Shown: in pieces, positions 20,106-31,310 of the stretch
Position numbering within the stretch: position 1 is the first letter of the stretch
Layout of the letters: every line of letters begins with the position of its first letter
Origin: Oreohelix idahoensis
Taxonomy: Eukaryota; Mollusca; Gastropoda; Stylommatophora; Oreohelicidae
Assembly: GCA_024509875.1 (NCBI GenBank)
Contig: JAMPIV010012207.1
Span: 65,001 to 129,000, forward strand
Direction: 5' to 3'
DNA: 64,000 nt
The notes under the pieces: generated by a model
Databases searched by the model: none
What the model was told of the DNA's origin: nothing
Seen by the model: only the letters and a program-made list of their open reading frames with translations
Program-made: the position numbers and the translations under genes

Positions 20106-21030
20106 GTCATTAGGCATGGTACTTGAAGAAGAAAAGTTTTTTGTTCTATTGTTTATGCATCCAGCGTATTCTCACTTTCTTTTCTCTACTCTTTTCGTCT
20201 TTTTGTCCCTGATGAGGTTCTTATTGTAGTAACGTACGTCAGTTCTATTTCCAAAGGACGTGTACGACCTATTTTCGTTCACACCACCGTTTTACTCAGG
20301 GATTTAGAGCAATCAAATTTTTTGAATTGCTCCGCTCCGAATCATTGTTTTTGTGTGTTATGTTTTAAGGGGTGGAGCTACAGCGAATGGCCTCAAGAAT
20401 ATTCTTAACGTTTAGCCTATCAGTAGTTTCCATTGCCTCACAAAACTTTATGTTGAGTAATACTTCATTACAATTATGATTCACAAAAACCTGTCAGTGT
20501 CTTTCCTGTTTATACAACTCCTTTTCGAAGTTATCATCTTTTCTGAAGAATTCATCATCATCATCATTCCCTTTTCGCTCCATATGGAACATGGTGCCTG
20601 ACAGTTCAAAATACTTGCTGTATTCATCTTTGTTGGAGCTCGCCATTCACTTCCTTTTCCTCCTTGCATGTCTCCATTTATTCTATCCTTTACACAAAAA
20701 GCCCAAGTTGGGCCTTTAAAATTCAAATATAAAGCCATCATTAAGATCTAGTTCCGTCAATCGGCCATCAATCAGGTGGGAAGACTTGAATTTACTGTTG
20801 ATGCCTTGGCAGAATTTGCTTGTAGTTTTACCGCAACCAAATAATTTGTTTGTTTGGTTGTTTTTTTTGTGTCATAGCCTTCTAAAAATAATAAACAAAA
20901 AGAGTATTACATTTTTATCTCACAATTTATCTGTTTATGTATACTAGTATTACTAGTGAAGAGTTACCCCTTAAGTCTGATTAATTAGTAATAATTTTTA
21001 TTTGTTTATAAATAACAAATGTAAGCTTGA
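20106..21030. other. No gene recognised
   Basis: AT-rich. Around 20296-20345 there is a block (GGGATTTAGAGC, then TTGCTCCGCTCCG) resembling GCTCC-rich sequence at 22150-22215. It may be a DNA-transposon end, but too little is left to call. Confidence 0.35.
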
Positions 21031-21225
21031 AACTTGCCCCGTGTAGTTACCGAGGGTCTATTATCAGACAAAGGAAAAAATTGGACTACCTCACCCTCAT
21101 GCAGGTCGTACAAGGTGACAAATATGATGTTAGATGGGGATGACAGCCTTATCATCCTATATGTAAAATCCCAGCTTTTTCTGTCAATGCGTAACGCTAA
21201 GGGAAGCAACTGTGGTTGAAAGTTA
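21031..21225 (+). mobile_element. S6 repeat, head fragment
   Basis: TGCCCCGTGTAGTTACCGAG then TCTATTATCAGACAAAGG matches the head of the S6 copy at 33543. The 3' half is missing here, and a separate 3' half lies at 21560. Confidence 0.5.
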
Positions 21226-21559
21226 GACGTCAGTTGTATTGTTTCCCTTATTTAGGTACTCTCCCGAAAATAGTAACACTTACCAAAGAAGAATGCGCAA
21301 ATGACGGTGTGCATGAACAGTTTGATTCTACTGTATGGAAAGAAGTCAACACCACAACTGATAAACAGTACATGAACTGGAGACAGGAAGATGCGGAGAT
21401 CCATGATTTAAGTTGTACCAGATTAAAATAACAGAAAATGAAGATGCTTTTTTGTCAAGTTCAGACTTTTAACATCAGATGTAAAACAAATATTTTGGTT
21501 TTTTAAAATACGTGTGAATAAATAAAATTGCCGTTAGGTATTGGTGCTTTTGAATGTAA

Positions 21560-21748
21560 TTGCCGTCTTATGACGACCTTTGACACTAGTTTGATATAAG
21601 TTGCCATAGAAACCACAGCTGCAAGAGCACGCGAATGTTTGGTGCTGGCTTCCTGCAAGAGGACCACCTTCCCTGGTGGTTCCATGCTCCGTAAGGAGAG
21701 CAAAATTATTGACGACGACGATATTGATGATGATGATGATGATGATGA
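21560..21748 (+). mobile_element. S6 repeat, 3' half with (GAT)n tail
   Basis: TTGCCATAGAAACCACAGCT, GCTGGCTTCCTGCAAGAGGA and the hairpin-like GCTCCGTAAGGAG (21686 onward) are followed by GACGACGATATTGATGATGA. This is one of the best-preserved S6 tails. Confidence 0.7.
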
Positions 21749-22340
21749 GGAAACTTGACGGAAAGGAGCTGATTTGTTTTTAAATAAATATGACGTTACT
21801 TAACAAAATGACATTTCTAATTTAAAAAATTCAAGTGTTGCCAACATTTGTTGCTTAAAACATTTAAGTAATACAAAAGTGATGTTAATTTGAGTATAGA
21901 CCAAGCTGATCTGTCATCATACAGGTGTACATCTATGTTTTTTTTTTTTAATTTAAGAATGTGATATTTATTTTTCCGACTTAAATTTATCTTGAAAATA
22001 TATGGGGAAAAATGTAATAATTAACTCAGGTTTTGAATAAAACAAACTATTAAAGATTTTATTTCATTTCTACATATTTAGTATATCATTATTTGACAAT
22101 GAAAAAAAAAAGCGTTAGCAGCGTAGTAGTCAACATTTTCTGTGCTCAGACTACGCTCCAGCTCCCGGAAAAAAAAACCTGCTGCTTCCCTGCTCCGAGC
22201 TCCAGCTCCGGGCTCCGCTCCAAATCCATGGTTTTACTACCAATAACAAAATAAATAATAGAATAACAATTTACCACACAGAAATTCTAAGGTGTGTTTC
22301 GCTACCACTAAGAGACGATGGTACAACACCAAGACTGGAT
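21749..22340. other. No gene recognised
   Basis: AT-rich spacer. A GCTCC-rich block at 22150-22215 could be one end of a DNA transposon. No terminal inverted partner was found. Confidence 0.35.
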
Positions 22341-22344
22341 TACT

Positions 22345-22490
22345 AATTAAAGAACACCCAGCACGTGCAACCCCGTTTTTATTAAATGTGGAGAGTATGT
22401 ATAGTAAAACGATATATAGTGGATATGATGCCTTTCCTCATGAGAAGCAAATCCCATTAGAGATGTTGAGAATGTCCGTCGGCGGCTACC
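22345..22490 (+). repeat. Arm 1 of an inverted repeat pair
   Basis: AAATGTGGAGAGTATGTATA through GATATGATGCCTTTCCTCAT, then GAGAAGCAAATCCC. The same order occurs in reverse complement between about 22765 and 23290, where microsatellite and LINE sequence split it. It is probably one unknown repeat family inserted twice in opposite directions. Confidence 0.6.
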
Positions 22491-22837
22491 TTGCATATTT
22501 TTACGTGACGCTCCATATTGTCATCGGAAATTGTTGCAATCTCACGTCTGCTGTGTCTCTTTGAGCTATACATATTTTCTCAGAGAGGGTCGCATAAGGA
22601 ATGGTCTGGCAGAGTGAGATCTGGCGATCTGCGTGTCCACAATCCTTTCTCATAATCTTATCTTCACAGAATATTTGGATTTCATTTATATTCCTTTTTC
22701 GACGTGTCACGTGTTACACCATCTTTCTCCAAATATGGTGCGTCGCTTACAAATGTGCCTGATCGCCGGCGACGGGCATTTTCAACATCTTCCCTAAACG
22801 GGTTTGCTTCTCATGAAGTAAGGCATCATATTCACTA

Positions 22838-22929
22838 TATATATATATATATAAATATATATATATAAATATATATAAATATATATATAAATATATAAAA
22901 AATATATATATATAAATAAATATATAAAA

Positions 22930-23000
<71 letters not shown>
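22838..23000. repeat. (TA)n / (ATAAAT)n microsatellite
   Basis: About 160 bases of TA with AAATATATAT variants. The long Ile-Tyr frames on the minus strand are products of this repeat. Confidence 0.95.
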
Positions 23001-23002
<2 letters not shown>

Positions 23003-23205
23003 TCTTCTTCTTCCGTCCTTAGCCAAAGACCGACCAAGCAGTCAGAGGCCATCACGCCTTGTGGCGTCTTAAGGGCAACAGCAGATTGATTTTCTCTGTT
23101 GTAGTTTCCCATCACGCCTAGCGGCGTCTTTAGGGCAACAACAAATAGATCCATCTGCCGTTGTTTCCGTAATCGGTGTGACAAGCCAACGGGTGATCAG
23201 CCCAT
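23001..23205 (-). pseudogene. LINE family A, 3'-end fragment with internal duplication
   Basis: CTTCTTCTTC then AGCAGTCAGAGGCCATCACG is the reverse complement of the LINE A 3' end at 4150-4220. The block GCCATCACGCC...GGGCAACA appears twice about 65 bases apart, so part of the fragment is tandemly duplicated. Confidence 0.65.
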
Positions 23206-23290
23206 TGGGCATATATATATATATATATAAGCTATATTCACACTCTCCACATATATTTAACACAAAAGGGGTTGCGCAGCGAATGACCAT

Positions 23291-24698
23291 TTCGATCTGC
23301 ATGTACGAGTATTTTGACCTGCCATGATGGCAACACTAGGTGTTTTTCCACTCGATTAAATGTTCATTGTCCACTCCAGGGGCGTCTGGAATTCAGCAGT
23401 CCTGCATGAGGAAGTGTAACCATTTGTACTTTTACTGTAACAATAATGTAAAATATGTTATCTTTTTGTTAAATTCTTGGACCGAATAACGTATTTCACT
23501 ATCAGAAAAACGAAATAAGCCTTTTTTTTAAGCCAATCATTTAATATGACTATAAATTAAATTCGTGAGATAACATATTTTCTGTCTTAATTTAAAACAA
23601 ACAAAAATTTTTTTTTTTAGTTTCTCCTTGTGTAGGAATGGAGACGCCATAAATATTTTCACGGCTTAGGGTCCTAGAAAACCTTAATCCGGCACTGTAC
23701 TTCGTGAACTCTCAGACGTCAACTTGAACATGTTCAAAGAAAGCAGTTGTCAGATTGAGGCTATTTCGGTCTGTACAACACAGCAAACTGTCCCAGTTAT
23801 CATTCCTACACAGCAACAAATATAAAAGCAACCAAACCTTACATTTTGAATCGCAGACCCGTGACAGTAACAAGTTTAGTAGTCAGGGACAAAACTATAA
23901 TAAAAATGAACTCAGAATAAAAAACACGAACATGAAAACACAAGACAAAAAAGCAAATGTCAGTCATTGCTATTAAAGTGTTTATTATGGAGAATTACCA
24001 GCTTGATATGATTGTGCGAGTCCCAACAAATCAATGAAGTGGTTGACAAGAAAATGAACAATAATACGCTGAAGAATATCTGGATCACGGCTTCATTAAG
24101 CCCTACCATAGAAAGACCAGGGACGCGACACACCTCTTTTTGACATTACGAGATAAAAAATACAGTAATAATATAATGTCTGTCAGCCGAGTTAAAAATA
24201 TAAACACAAGTTCTAGAATGTCTTGAGATAACGGCATTAACAATTTTAGAATTATGTCTTTAAAAACAAAACAAAGCAAAACAAAAGTGTTAGAATATTT
24301 TATATAAAAAACAAAAAAGATATTAGAAAATCTAAATAGAAGCATGATGATAAATTTTAGCATATTGTTTTTCTGTTGAGATATTCCAACATTTTATTTG
24401 ATTTTTATCGCTAAAACAGAGAGCGTTTTAAAAACTGACTTCTTAGCACGAAACAAAATATAAAAATCTCTCCCTGTTTAAAAAAAAAATTAAAAAAAAA
24501 ATTCACGTGTTCAATGGACATCCAAATATTACAAATATCTAGCACTAGCAGAAAACCGAATAATACAATCTTATGCCGTAACAGAAAACAAAATAATATT
24601 AGCACCTCTTGGCATAGGAAACAGAATGTTAAAAAATTCTTATCGTAAAACACAAAATAGAATTTCATGACTTAAAACAAAGTACGGACCTCTTAACA
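23291..24698. other. No gene recognised; A-rich
   Basis: Long A-rich stretch on the plus strand. Between 24100 and 24690, blocks resembling AAAACAAAATNTTAGAA recur irregularly, perhaps a worn-out tandem repeat. Nothing can be assigned to a gene. Confidence 0.4.
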
Positions 24699-24888
<190 letters not shown>

Positions 24889-24952
24889 TCTGAGTTTTTA
24901 TTTAGATCTTTCAGTTTGCGCCCTAATATGGCCGACAATCTGTACGTCTAGG

Positions 24953-25710
24953 CACCCTTCGAGGCAACACCAGTTTGCTGCGGCACATCCGCGGACCGAC
25001 CCTTCGAGGCAACACCAGTTTGCTGCGGCACATCCGCGGACCGACCCTTCGAGGCAACACCAGTTTGCTGCGGCACATCCGCGGACCGACCCTTCGAGGC
25101 AACACCAGTTTGCTGCGGCACATCCGCGGACCGACTCTTCGAGGCAACACCAGTTTGCTGCGGCACAACCGCGGGCCGACCCTTCGAGGCAACACCAGTT
25201 TGCTGGGGCACATCCGCGGACCGACCCTTCGAGGCAACACCAGTTTGCTGCGGCACATCCGCGGACCGACCCTTCGAGGCAACACCAGTTTGTTGCGGCA
25301 CATCCGCGGACCGACCCTTCGAGGCAACACCAGTTTGTTGCGGCACATCCGCGGACCGACCCTTCGAGGCAACACCAGTTTGTTGCGGCACATCCGCGGA
25401 CCGACCCTTCGAGGCAACACCAGTTTGCTGCGGCACATCCGCGGACCGACCCTTCGAGGCAACACCAGTTTGCTGGGGCACATCCGCGGACCGACCCTTC
25501 GAGGCAACACCAGTTTGTTGCGGCACATCCGCGGACCGACCCTTCGAGGCAACACCAGTTTGCTGCGGCACATCCGCGGACCGACCCTTCGAGGCAACAC
25601 CAGTTTGCTGGGGCACATCCGCGGACCGACCCTTCGAGGCAACACCAGTTTGCTGGGGCACATCCGCGGACCGACCCTTCGAGGAAACACCAGTTTGTTG
25701 CGGCACACCG
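24953..25710. repeat. 45-bp GC-rich satellite, about 17 copies
   Basis: The period is exactly 45. The core contains CCGCGGACCGACCCTTCGAG and GCAACACCAGTTTGCTGCGG. Copies differ at a few sites (GCTGC, GTTGC or GCTGG before GGCAC). Because 45 is divisible by 3, all three minus frames and at least one plus frame stay open (15-residue units such as ADVPQQTGVASKGRS). With no gene context, start or splice support, these frames are taken as a by-product of the period. CpG is dense compared with the surroundings. Confidence 0.93.
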
Positions 25711-25739
25711 GTTGAAAATAGCTGCCCTAGAGCATAGGA

Positions 25740-25875
25740 CAACAACTGCTACTGGTTCCCTTGCACAGGAAGATTGCATCCCAGCATTCATATGCGCTTG
25801 CAGGTGTAGTTCCTGTAACAGTTTATTTTGAATAAGGATGTTGCCAGCCCAATGTACAACCTCATTTTAATCGCC
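25740..25875 (-). mobile_element. S6 repeat
   Basis: The reverse complement has the S6 core: TTGGGCTGGCAACATC, the AACTACACCTGCAAGCGC region and GGAACCAGTAGCAG. It abuts the 45-bp satellite. Confidence 0.6.
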
Positions 25876-25939
25876 ACGTACGAGAATGCCTGCGACAGCC
25901 GTTGTCTAAGTCTCCTCAGAGAAACCACGAAACAAAGCT

Positions 25940-26110
25940 AAAGACATGTAGAAGATTAAAATTACTATAGATGTAATTTGGTTGGGCTGTGTTCGAATCT
26001 CCAGGGAACTACATAGAACACAGCAAAAGACATGTAGAAGATTAAAGTTACTATAGATGTAATTTGGGAGGGCTGTGATAGAATTTCCCGGGAATTACAC
26101 AGGGCTAGAC
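25940..26110. repeat. 86-bp tandem duplication
   Basis: AAGACATGTAGAAGATTAAA begins both copies (25941 and 26027), followed by ATTACTATAGATGTAATTTG, with moderate divergence later. Two copies only. Confidence 0.8.
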
Positions 26111-26269
26111 TAGCTGGATATTATAATATAATTATTTAATCAACAAGACTTGTCCGTGCTGCACTGGTAGGTTATACGAAGATGAGGAGGACTGACATAA
26201 GACGTGGTGAAGGGTGGAGTTATTTTTTTTTTTTAAATGGGAAAGGTATTGCGTCTATATTAGGACAAA

Positions 26270-26360
26270 AGACGATGGTCAAGATAATATGGGCCTAACA
26301 CCATATTCCCAATATATCTCAATGGGCGTGTAACGGGATTCTTTACCGTTTTTTTTTCAT
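26270..26360 (+). mobile_element. SINE S2, 3'-end fragment
   Basis: ATGGGCCTAACACCATATTC and GGCGTGTAACGGGATTC match the last 80 bases of the full S2 copy at 42664-42939. The head is absent. Confidence 0.7.
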
Positions 26361-27477
26361 TAGGACAAAAGTCAAAGACGTTGCGGCCACAAGGTCTTCG
26401 TCAGGGAGAGGAAAGAAAGCTGGAGCTAAGGAAGAGATATGGCAAAATAAACTTCATATATATATATATATCACCCCGTCGAAGCAGGCAACCATGCATT
26501 AAATACGCAAAAGTCTTCCGTTCCGGGTAAACGAGAGTAAATACTAAGTAGGGATAAGAAACAAACAGCTACCCCCTCTACCCCAGAAAAGATTTAGTAA
26601 GAAGACAATATACGAATTAATGATTGTTACAATTTATTATTCGGTTGTAGAATGACTAATGTATCTTTCTATCAGAGAAGGGTACAAAGACTATCATCCA
26701 TCAGTTCAAACAAAACAAAAAAGTGATTGTCAGTTTCATGTTAAATGCAAAATTTTCTTATTTTGTGTGCTAAGGCAACTGAATGTCGGCATTACTTGTA
26801 TGTTGAAGAACATATAATTGACCAAATTAGTATAAAGTAGGATATTTAATAAACAAGAACGTAAAGCATGAAAAAAACTGCACATATGTTTATATGATTT
26901 AGATGAAATCAACTTGATATATATTTTTTCATCTTGTCATCTTTCTTCTGTCACTCAGAATAGTAGTGGATTGACTAGTCTATGCCTAACCGAACTTTCC
27001 AATGATTCCCTCAACGGCATTGGTGTTAGCATGTCTGCTTTTCTGATACAGGTAACTAGAGTTCGCTAACTCGTGTGGATTAGCTGCGCCAGACTTGGGC
27101 AGCCGTCAGTCCTATATGACTTTAAGAAAAATGGAATTAACCCCTTTTCCCACTGTGCTGAAGGGTGAAATGTGGACAATATTATGCTTCTTCTTTGTCT
27201 TTTAACCACCAATTAACCGATTAAAAATAGAACATTAAACGAATAACAAGGCTGATCACACACAAAAAAACACATCAGATAAATATGTTATGTTATTCGT
27301 TTACTTGTTCAGTCGTAAACAGAAAGTCTTATGATTGTATGAGACTTCTCAAATATGACACAGAGCAGGCAGACACTATCAAACATAAATGCATCTTGAA
27401 ATATGAATAAACAAACAAACAAGATCACACAGATACCATCATCTCCTATTTTACTGTAAATGGAGCATGCTGTCACA
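26361..27477. other. No gene recognised
   Basis: AT-rich with short (TA)n at 26457. No coding frame, RNA gene or second copy was recognised. Confidence 0.4.
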
Positions 27478-27625
27478 ACAGCAGCTGATCCACATGCAAG
27501 AATCCTGCAAGAGAGCATGCATGAGCTTCTATAGCAGTGATTTCTATAGCAACTTGTTTCACGTGATGAGGATGCTAGTTACCATGTACACTTTCATATT
27601 TGTCGCCTCTTACTGCCTGTCGAAA
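27478..27625 (-). mobile_element. S6 repeat
   Basis: The reverse complement contains CATCACGTGAAACAAGTTGC, TATAGAAATCACTGCTATAG and CATGCATGCTCTCTTGCAGG, in the S6 order. The 3' hairpin is worn. Confidence 0.55.
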
Positions 27626-27719
27626 GGTGCAGCATTCTTATTCTGTCTTTGCCTCCTCAGAGACCACCAGGATCTACAAGATACTCACAGAAATATCGCT
27701 TTGTATAATTTTAAGAATT

Positions 27720-27832
27720 CTCATCATCATCAACTACCATCTCCCCAACAAAGGTTTTCTGTAATGGATCTCCAACGTCTTCTGTCTCTTGTCTTGATGG
27801 CGCACTCTGATAAACTCTTTCCTGTCGTATGA
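27720..27832 (-). pseudogene. LINE family C, 3'-end fragment
   Basis: CATCATCATCAACTACCATC then TCCAACGTCTTCTGTCTCTT matches the 3' end of LINE C at 35093-35200 nearly base for base. It is a short 5'-truncated insertion with a GATGAT tail. Confidence 0.8.
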
Positions 27833-28314
27833 ATTCTACGACCAGGTTAAAAACAAACTGACTAATATCCATGTCCTGATAGAGTCGAGAGTCAGCCAGG
27901 CAGTCGGTCAGTCATTTGTGTTCCATGTGGAACATAGGACAGCGAGTCTTGCTCGATACAGCTTTCTATTTCGCACTGTCCTTAAAACTCTGCTCATGAG
28001 ACTTGTTGCCTTAGCTTATTCTCCTATCTTTATTTTGCAGGTTCTCTTTTGCATCCTAACTATGCTCTCTCTTCGCGTGTTCCAGTCAATGGCATTTGAT
28101 AACAGTTTCCCCCAAACACAATCTGCATGTTTCTTTATTCCTGATTCCCACTCCGCGCATCATTTTATCTCAACTTTGTCTATTCAAAATCACAAAATTT
28201 ATTTTGCATTAATAAATCATGTTCAGTAACAATCCTGTACACGTGTTTATGTGCAAAAACTCTACCGGTTACATTAACTGGTTACATCAACCGTGTGATT
28301 ACATTCATTCATCA

Positions 28315-28668
28315 TTACCATTTATCTCCTCAACGAACATAGGCCTTCAATAAACACTTGCCGGATTCTTCTGTCACGTGCCATCAGGTCAAGGTCTTTC
28401 CTTGCCTTCGTCATCATTTTCACTTCTGTCTCCAGTTCTCGTCTTCCAGTGTTGTTCAGTACACCTCTTTCTCTCTTACCCTGGGGTTTCCAGAATAAAG
28501 AACGCCCGGAAGTGATGTAAGCAAGGTTGTGTCAATGTCTGTTCAAACTATCGCCAGCGTCTTCTTCTCAATTCTTGTTCCACTGGTTCTTGTCTTGTTC
28601 TTTGTCATCAGTTCCACATTGGTGACCTTGCTGTACCATTTCAATCTTTTTGTTCTACGCAAGCAGTG
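28315..28668 (-). pseudogene. LINE family B, 3' fragment
   Basis: The minus strand reads the end of LINE B (thumb through C-terminus). ACATAGGCCTTCAATAAACA and TGTACCATTTCAATC match the copy at 30253-30620. The hairpin region is altered and the frame is broken. Confidence 0.8.
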
Positions 28669-29099
28669 ATTACATTAACAATACCAATAATGTTACACTC
28701 AGCAATTTTAATAATACCAGTTATGTTAACAATCAGTTATGATACAAAAACAATTATGTTAATAAATTATGATACTACAACCATTATGCTAACAATTAAT
28801 TATGATACCAACATAATTATGTTTAACAGCCTTAATTGCGTTAACAATACCGATTATGCTGAAGAATGAGGTTAATGTACACAGATGGACAACAAAACTG
28901 ACAGAGATCGCATTAACGCATCTAAGGGATGTACACTTTCGCAATATACGAAGTATTTCTGTAACATTAGACCAGGTCACGGTACATTTAAATGTTATTA
29001 CTTTGTTAAAATTGTCCGAAACTCTAAATCTGTACATATTGTCAGGAACATTGTTATACAAACAAGCACTATGTATGCTAAATATACTTACTGGAGTCG
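28669..29099. other. No gene recognised; contains AACAATTATGATAC-type near-repeats
   Basis: Between 28680 and 28860, blocks such as AACAATTATGTTAA, AATTATGATAC and AACAATACC recur irregularly about every 30 bases, a degenerate tandem repeat. The rest is unassigned. Confidence 0.45.
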
Positions 29100-29275
29100 T
29101 AAACATATAGAACAGGGAATATCTATGGAAAAAGAGATATAGGAAGACAAAAAGAGAAGAGCGTTGCAGTAAGACATAGTGGCACGGTGAGAAGTCAACA
29201 AGAGAACTGATTAACAGCATAAAAGACAGGAGGTTGTGGACAGATATGATCACCTATGACAGTTGACATAATACT
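29100..29275 (+). pseudogene. Possible LINE family D tail
   Basis: AGGAAGACAAAAAGAGAAGA, then AAGTCAACAAGAGAACTGAT and CATAATACTAATGG parallels the end of family D at 58150-58245. It is short and worn, so the call is tentative. Confidence 0.4.
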
Positions 29276-29665
29276 AATGGAAAAAGAAGAGGAAGAAGAA
29301 GTAAGAAGAAAATGAATGAAGGAATAGAACGAAGATAAAGGACGAATAGGAAGAACGAATAGGAAGAACGAAGAGGAAGAACGAAGAGGAAGAACGAAGA
29401 GGAAGAACGAAGAGGAAGAACGAAGGAAAAGAACGAAAAAAACGAACGAAGAAGAACTAAGAAAAATAAGAAGAAAAAGAAGTATGAAGAAGGAGAACAA
29501 AGAAGAACAAAGAAGAAGGAGGAGCAGAAGAAGAACAAAGAAGAAGGAGAAGAAGAACAAAGAAGAATAAGCAGAAGAACGAAGAAACTGAACGAAAAAA
29601 AGAACGAAGAAGAAGAACAATGAAGAGCAAGAATGAAGAAAAAGAACGAAGAAAAAATCTTTGAA
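29276..29665 (+). repeat. Polypurine tract, GAAGAACGAAGAG repeats
   Basis: About 390 bases almost free of T and poor in C on the plus strand, built from 10- to 13-bp GAAGAACGAAGAG-type units. Phe/Ser-rich frames on the minus strand are its translation, not genes. Such tracts can form triplex DNA. Confidence 0.9.
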
Positions 29666-29689
29666 TTATACCTTATCTGTGCGTGGTTG

Positions 29690-30175
29690 AAGTATAGTTT
29701 ACCTCTGAGTGGTTGAAGTATAGTTTACCTCTGAGTGGTTGAAGTATAGTTTACCTCTGAGTGGTTGAAGTATAGTTTACCTCTGAGTGGTTGAAGTATA
29801 GTTTACCTCTGAGTGGTTGAAGTATAGTTTACCTCTGAGTGGTTGAAGTATAATTTATCTCTGCGAGGTTGCAGTATAGGTTATCTCTGAGTGGTTGAGG
29901 TATAGCTTGTCTCTGAGTGGTTGAAGTATAGTTTACCTCTGAGTGGTTGAAGTATAGTTTACCTCTGAGTGGTTGAAGTATAGTTTATCTCTGAGTGGTT
30001 GAAGTATAATTTATCTCTGCGAGGTTGCAGTATAGGTTATCTCTGAGTGGTTGAGGTATAGCTTGTCTCTGAGTGGTTGAAGTATATATAGTTTGTCTCT
30101 GAGTGGTTGGGGTACCGCTTATTTTGAGTGGTTGAAGAACAGTTTACATCTGAGTGGTTGATGTATAGATGTCCT
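29690..30175. repeat. 26-bp minisatellite, about 18 copies
   Basis: The unit contains GAGTGGTTGAAGTATAGTTT plus ACCTCT, with a period of 26. A four-copy variant block (GCGAGGTTGCAGTATAGG, then GGTTGAGGTATAGCTTGTC) occurs twice, at 29850-29930 and 30005-30085. This indicates a higher-order duplication of about 155 bases. Confidence 0.9.
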
Positions 30176-30252
30176 ATGGATTTTTTAATCATAATTACTT
30201 CTGATTTACTCAAGCATGCGTCAGTTGTGAGGATTCTAGAATACGTCTGAGT

Positions 30253-30999
30253 CAATCAATAAATACCCTTTAGCTCCCCAAGGAACATAGGCCTTCAACA
30301 AACACATGCCAAGTCTTCCTGTCCTGTGCCATCCGCTCAAGTTCTTTCCATGTTTTCCTCATCATTTTCACCTCTGTTTCCAGTTCTCTTCTCCATGTGT
30401 TTTTTGGTCTACCTCTGCCTCTCTTTCCCTGGGGATTCCAGAACAAGGACTGCCTTGTAATGCTATCAACAGGTTTCCTCAATGTGTGTCCTATCCATCG
30501 CCAGCGTCTTCTTCTCAACTCTTGTTCCACTGGCACTTGTCTGGTTCTTGTCATCAATTCCACGTTTGTGACTTTGTCATACCATTTCAGTCCTTCTATT
30601 CTACGCAAGCACACGTTTATAAAAGTCTGTAGCTTTTTGGTTGTAGTTTTTGTTGTTCTCCATGTCTCAGAGCCATACAATAGGACTGACTTCACATTTG
30701 AGTTGAAGATTCTTATTTTCGTGTTGGACTTGATTTCTCTTGTTCTCCATATGTTTCCCAAATGCAATGAAAGCTCCTCTTGCTTTTTGTATTCTTATTT
30801 TGATGTCACTATCTGTCCCTCCAACTTTGTCTATATTACTTCCAAGATATATGTACGATTCTACATCTTTTAGTGGTGTTTCTTCAAGTTCAACCTTGTT
30901 ATCATTTCTTGGATGTATTCTCATAATCTTTGTCTTTTCCCTGTGTATTTTCAGGCCCACTTGTTGTGACCTCTCATCGAGAATTTTCATTTTCTCTTG
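30253..30999 (-). pseudogene. LINE family B, 5'-truncated insertion with 9-bp target-site duplication
   Basis: CGTCTGAGT flanks both ends (30244-30252 and 31000-31008). The minus strand encodes the RT thumb and C-terminus: KIHREKTKIMRIHPRN, YIYLGSNIDKVGGTDSD, SVLLYGSETW, RRRWRWIGHTLRKPVDSI, KRGRGRPKNTWRRELETEV, ending FVEGLCSLGS. One extra base near 30760 shifts the frame. The copy starts inside the RT palm, so it was dead on arrival. The 3' tail is (TTGA)-like. Confidence 0.92.
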
Positions 31000-31119
31000 C
31001 GTCTGAGTATTACAGGTAAATACCGCCTAGAGGTCAGGTTTCTGCCTTTCACGCGGACTGTTCTATATTTTTTACCCGTGAGAGCCACTTTTATTTTCGC
31101 TAAGACACCTCCTTGCAGT

Positions 31120-31310
31120 TCCAGGGTTCTCTTTCAAAGACAAATACAGAATAGGACTAGTGATTCATTAGATATATGGCAAGAGGCGACTTATATGAGA
31201 TAGTGTATGTGACATTTTTACAGAACCACAGCTGCAAGAAATATTGACGTTGGCTTCGCAAGGGAGCCACCTGCAGTAGTGGATCCATTCTCCATAAGGA
31301 TCGGAAATGA
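31120..31310 (+). mobile_element. S6 repeat
   Basis: The head resembles TTCTCTTTCAAAGACAAATACAG. The core has CAGAACCACAGCTGCAAGAA and GTTGGCTTCGCAAGGGAGCC, and the 3' end has CTCCATAAGGATC where the hairpin should be. Confidence 0.6.

Larger units (their letters stand above)
22765..23290 (-). repeat. Arm 2 of the inverted repeat pair, interrupted
   Basis: Reverse-complement matches to 22345-22490 lie at both ends of this interval (GCATCATATTCACTATATAT at the left, CACTCTCCACATATATTT at the right). Between them sit a TA-type microsatellite (22838-23000) and a LINE A 3' fragment. Confidence 0.55.

Noticed and set aside
20296..22215. A DNA transposon between the two GCTCC-rich blocks
   Set aside because: The blocks are similar, but clear inverted ends and a target-site duplication were not found.
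24898..25791. Overlapping frames of 246-297 codons as a repetitive protein gene
   Set aside because: They are open in several frames on both strands only because the 45-bp unit has no stop and is divisible by three. No start, splice or gene context was found. Kept as a finding, not a gene.
29195..29620. Phe/Ser-rich membrane-like protein on the minus strand
   Set aside because: Translation of the polypurine tract. Hydrophobicity comes from TTC/TTT/CTT codons of a simple repeat.
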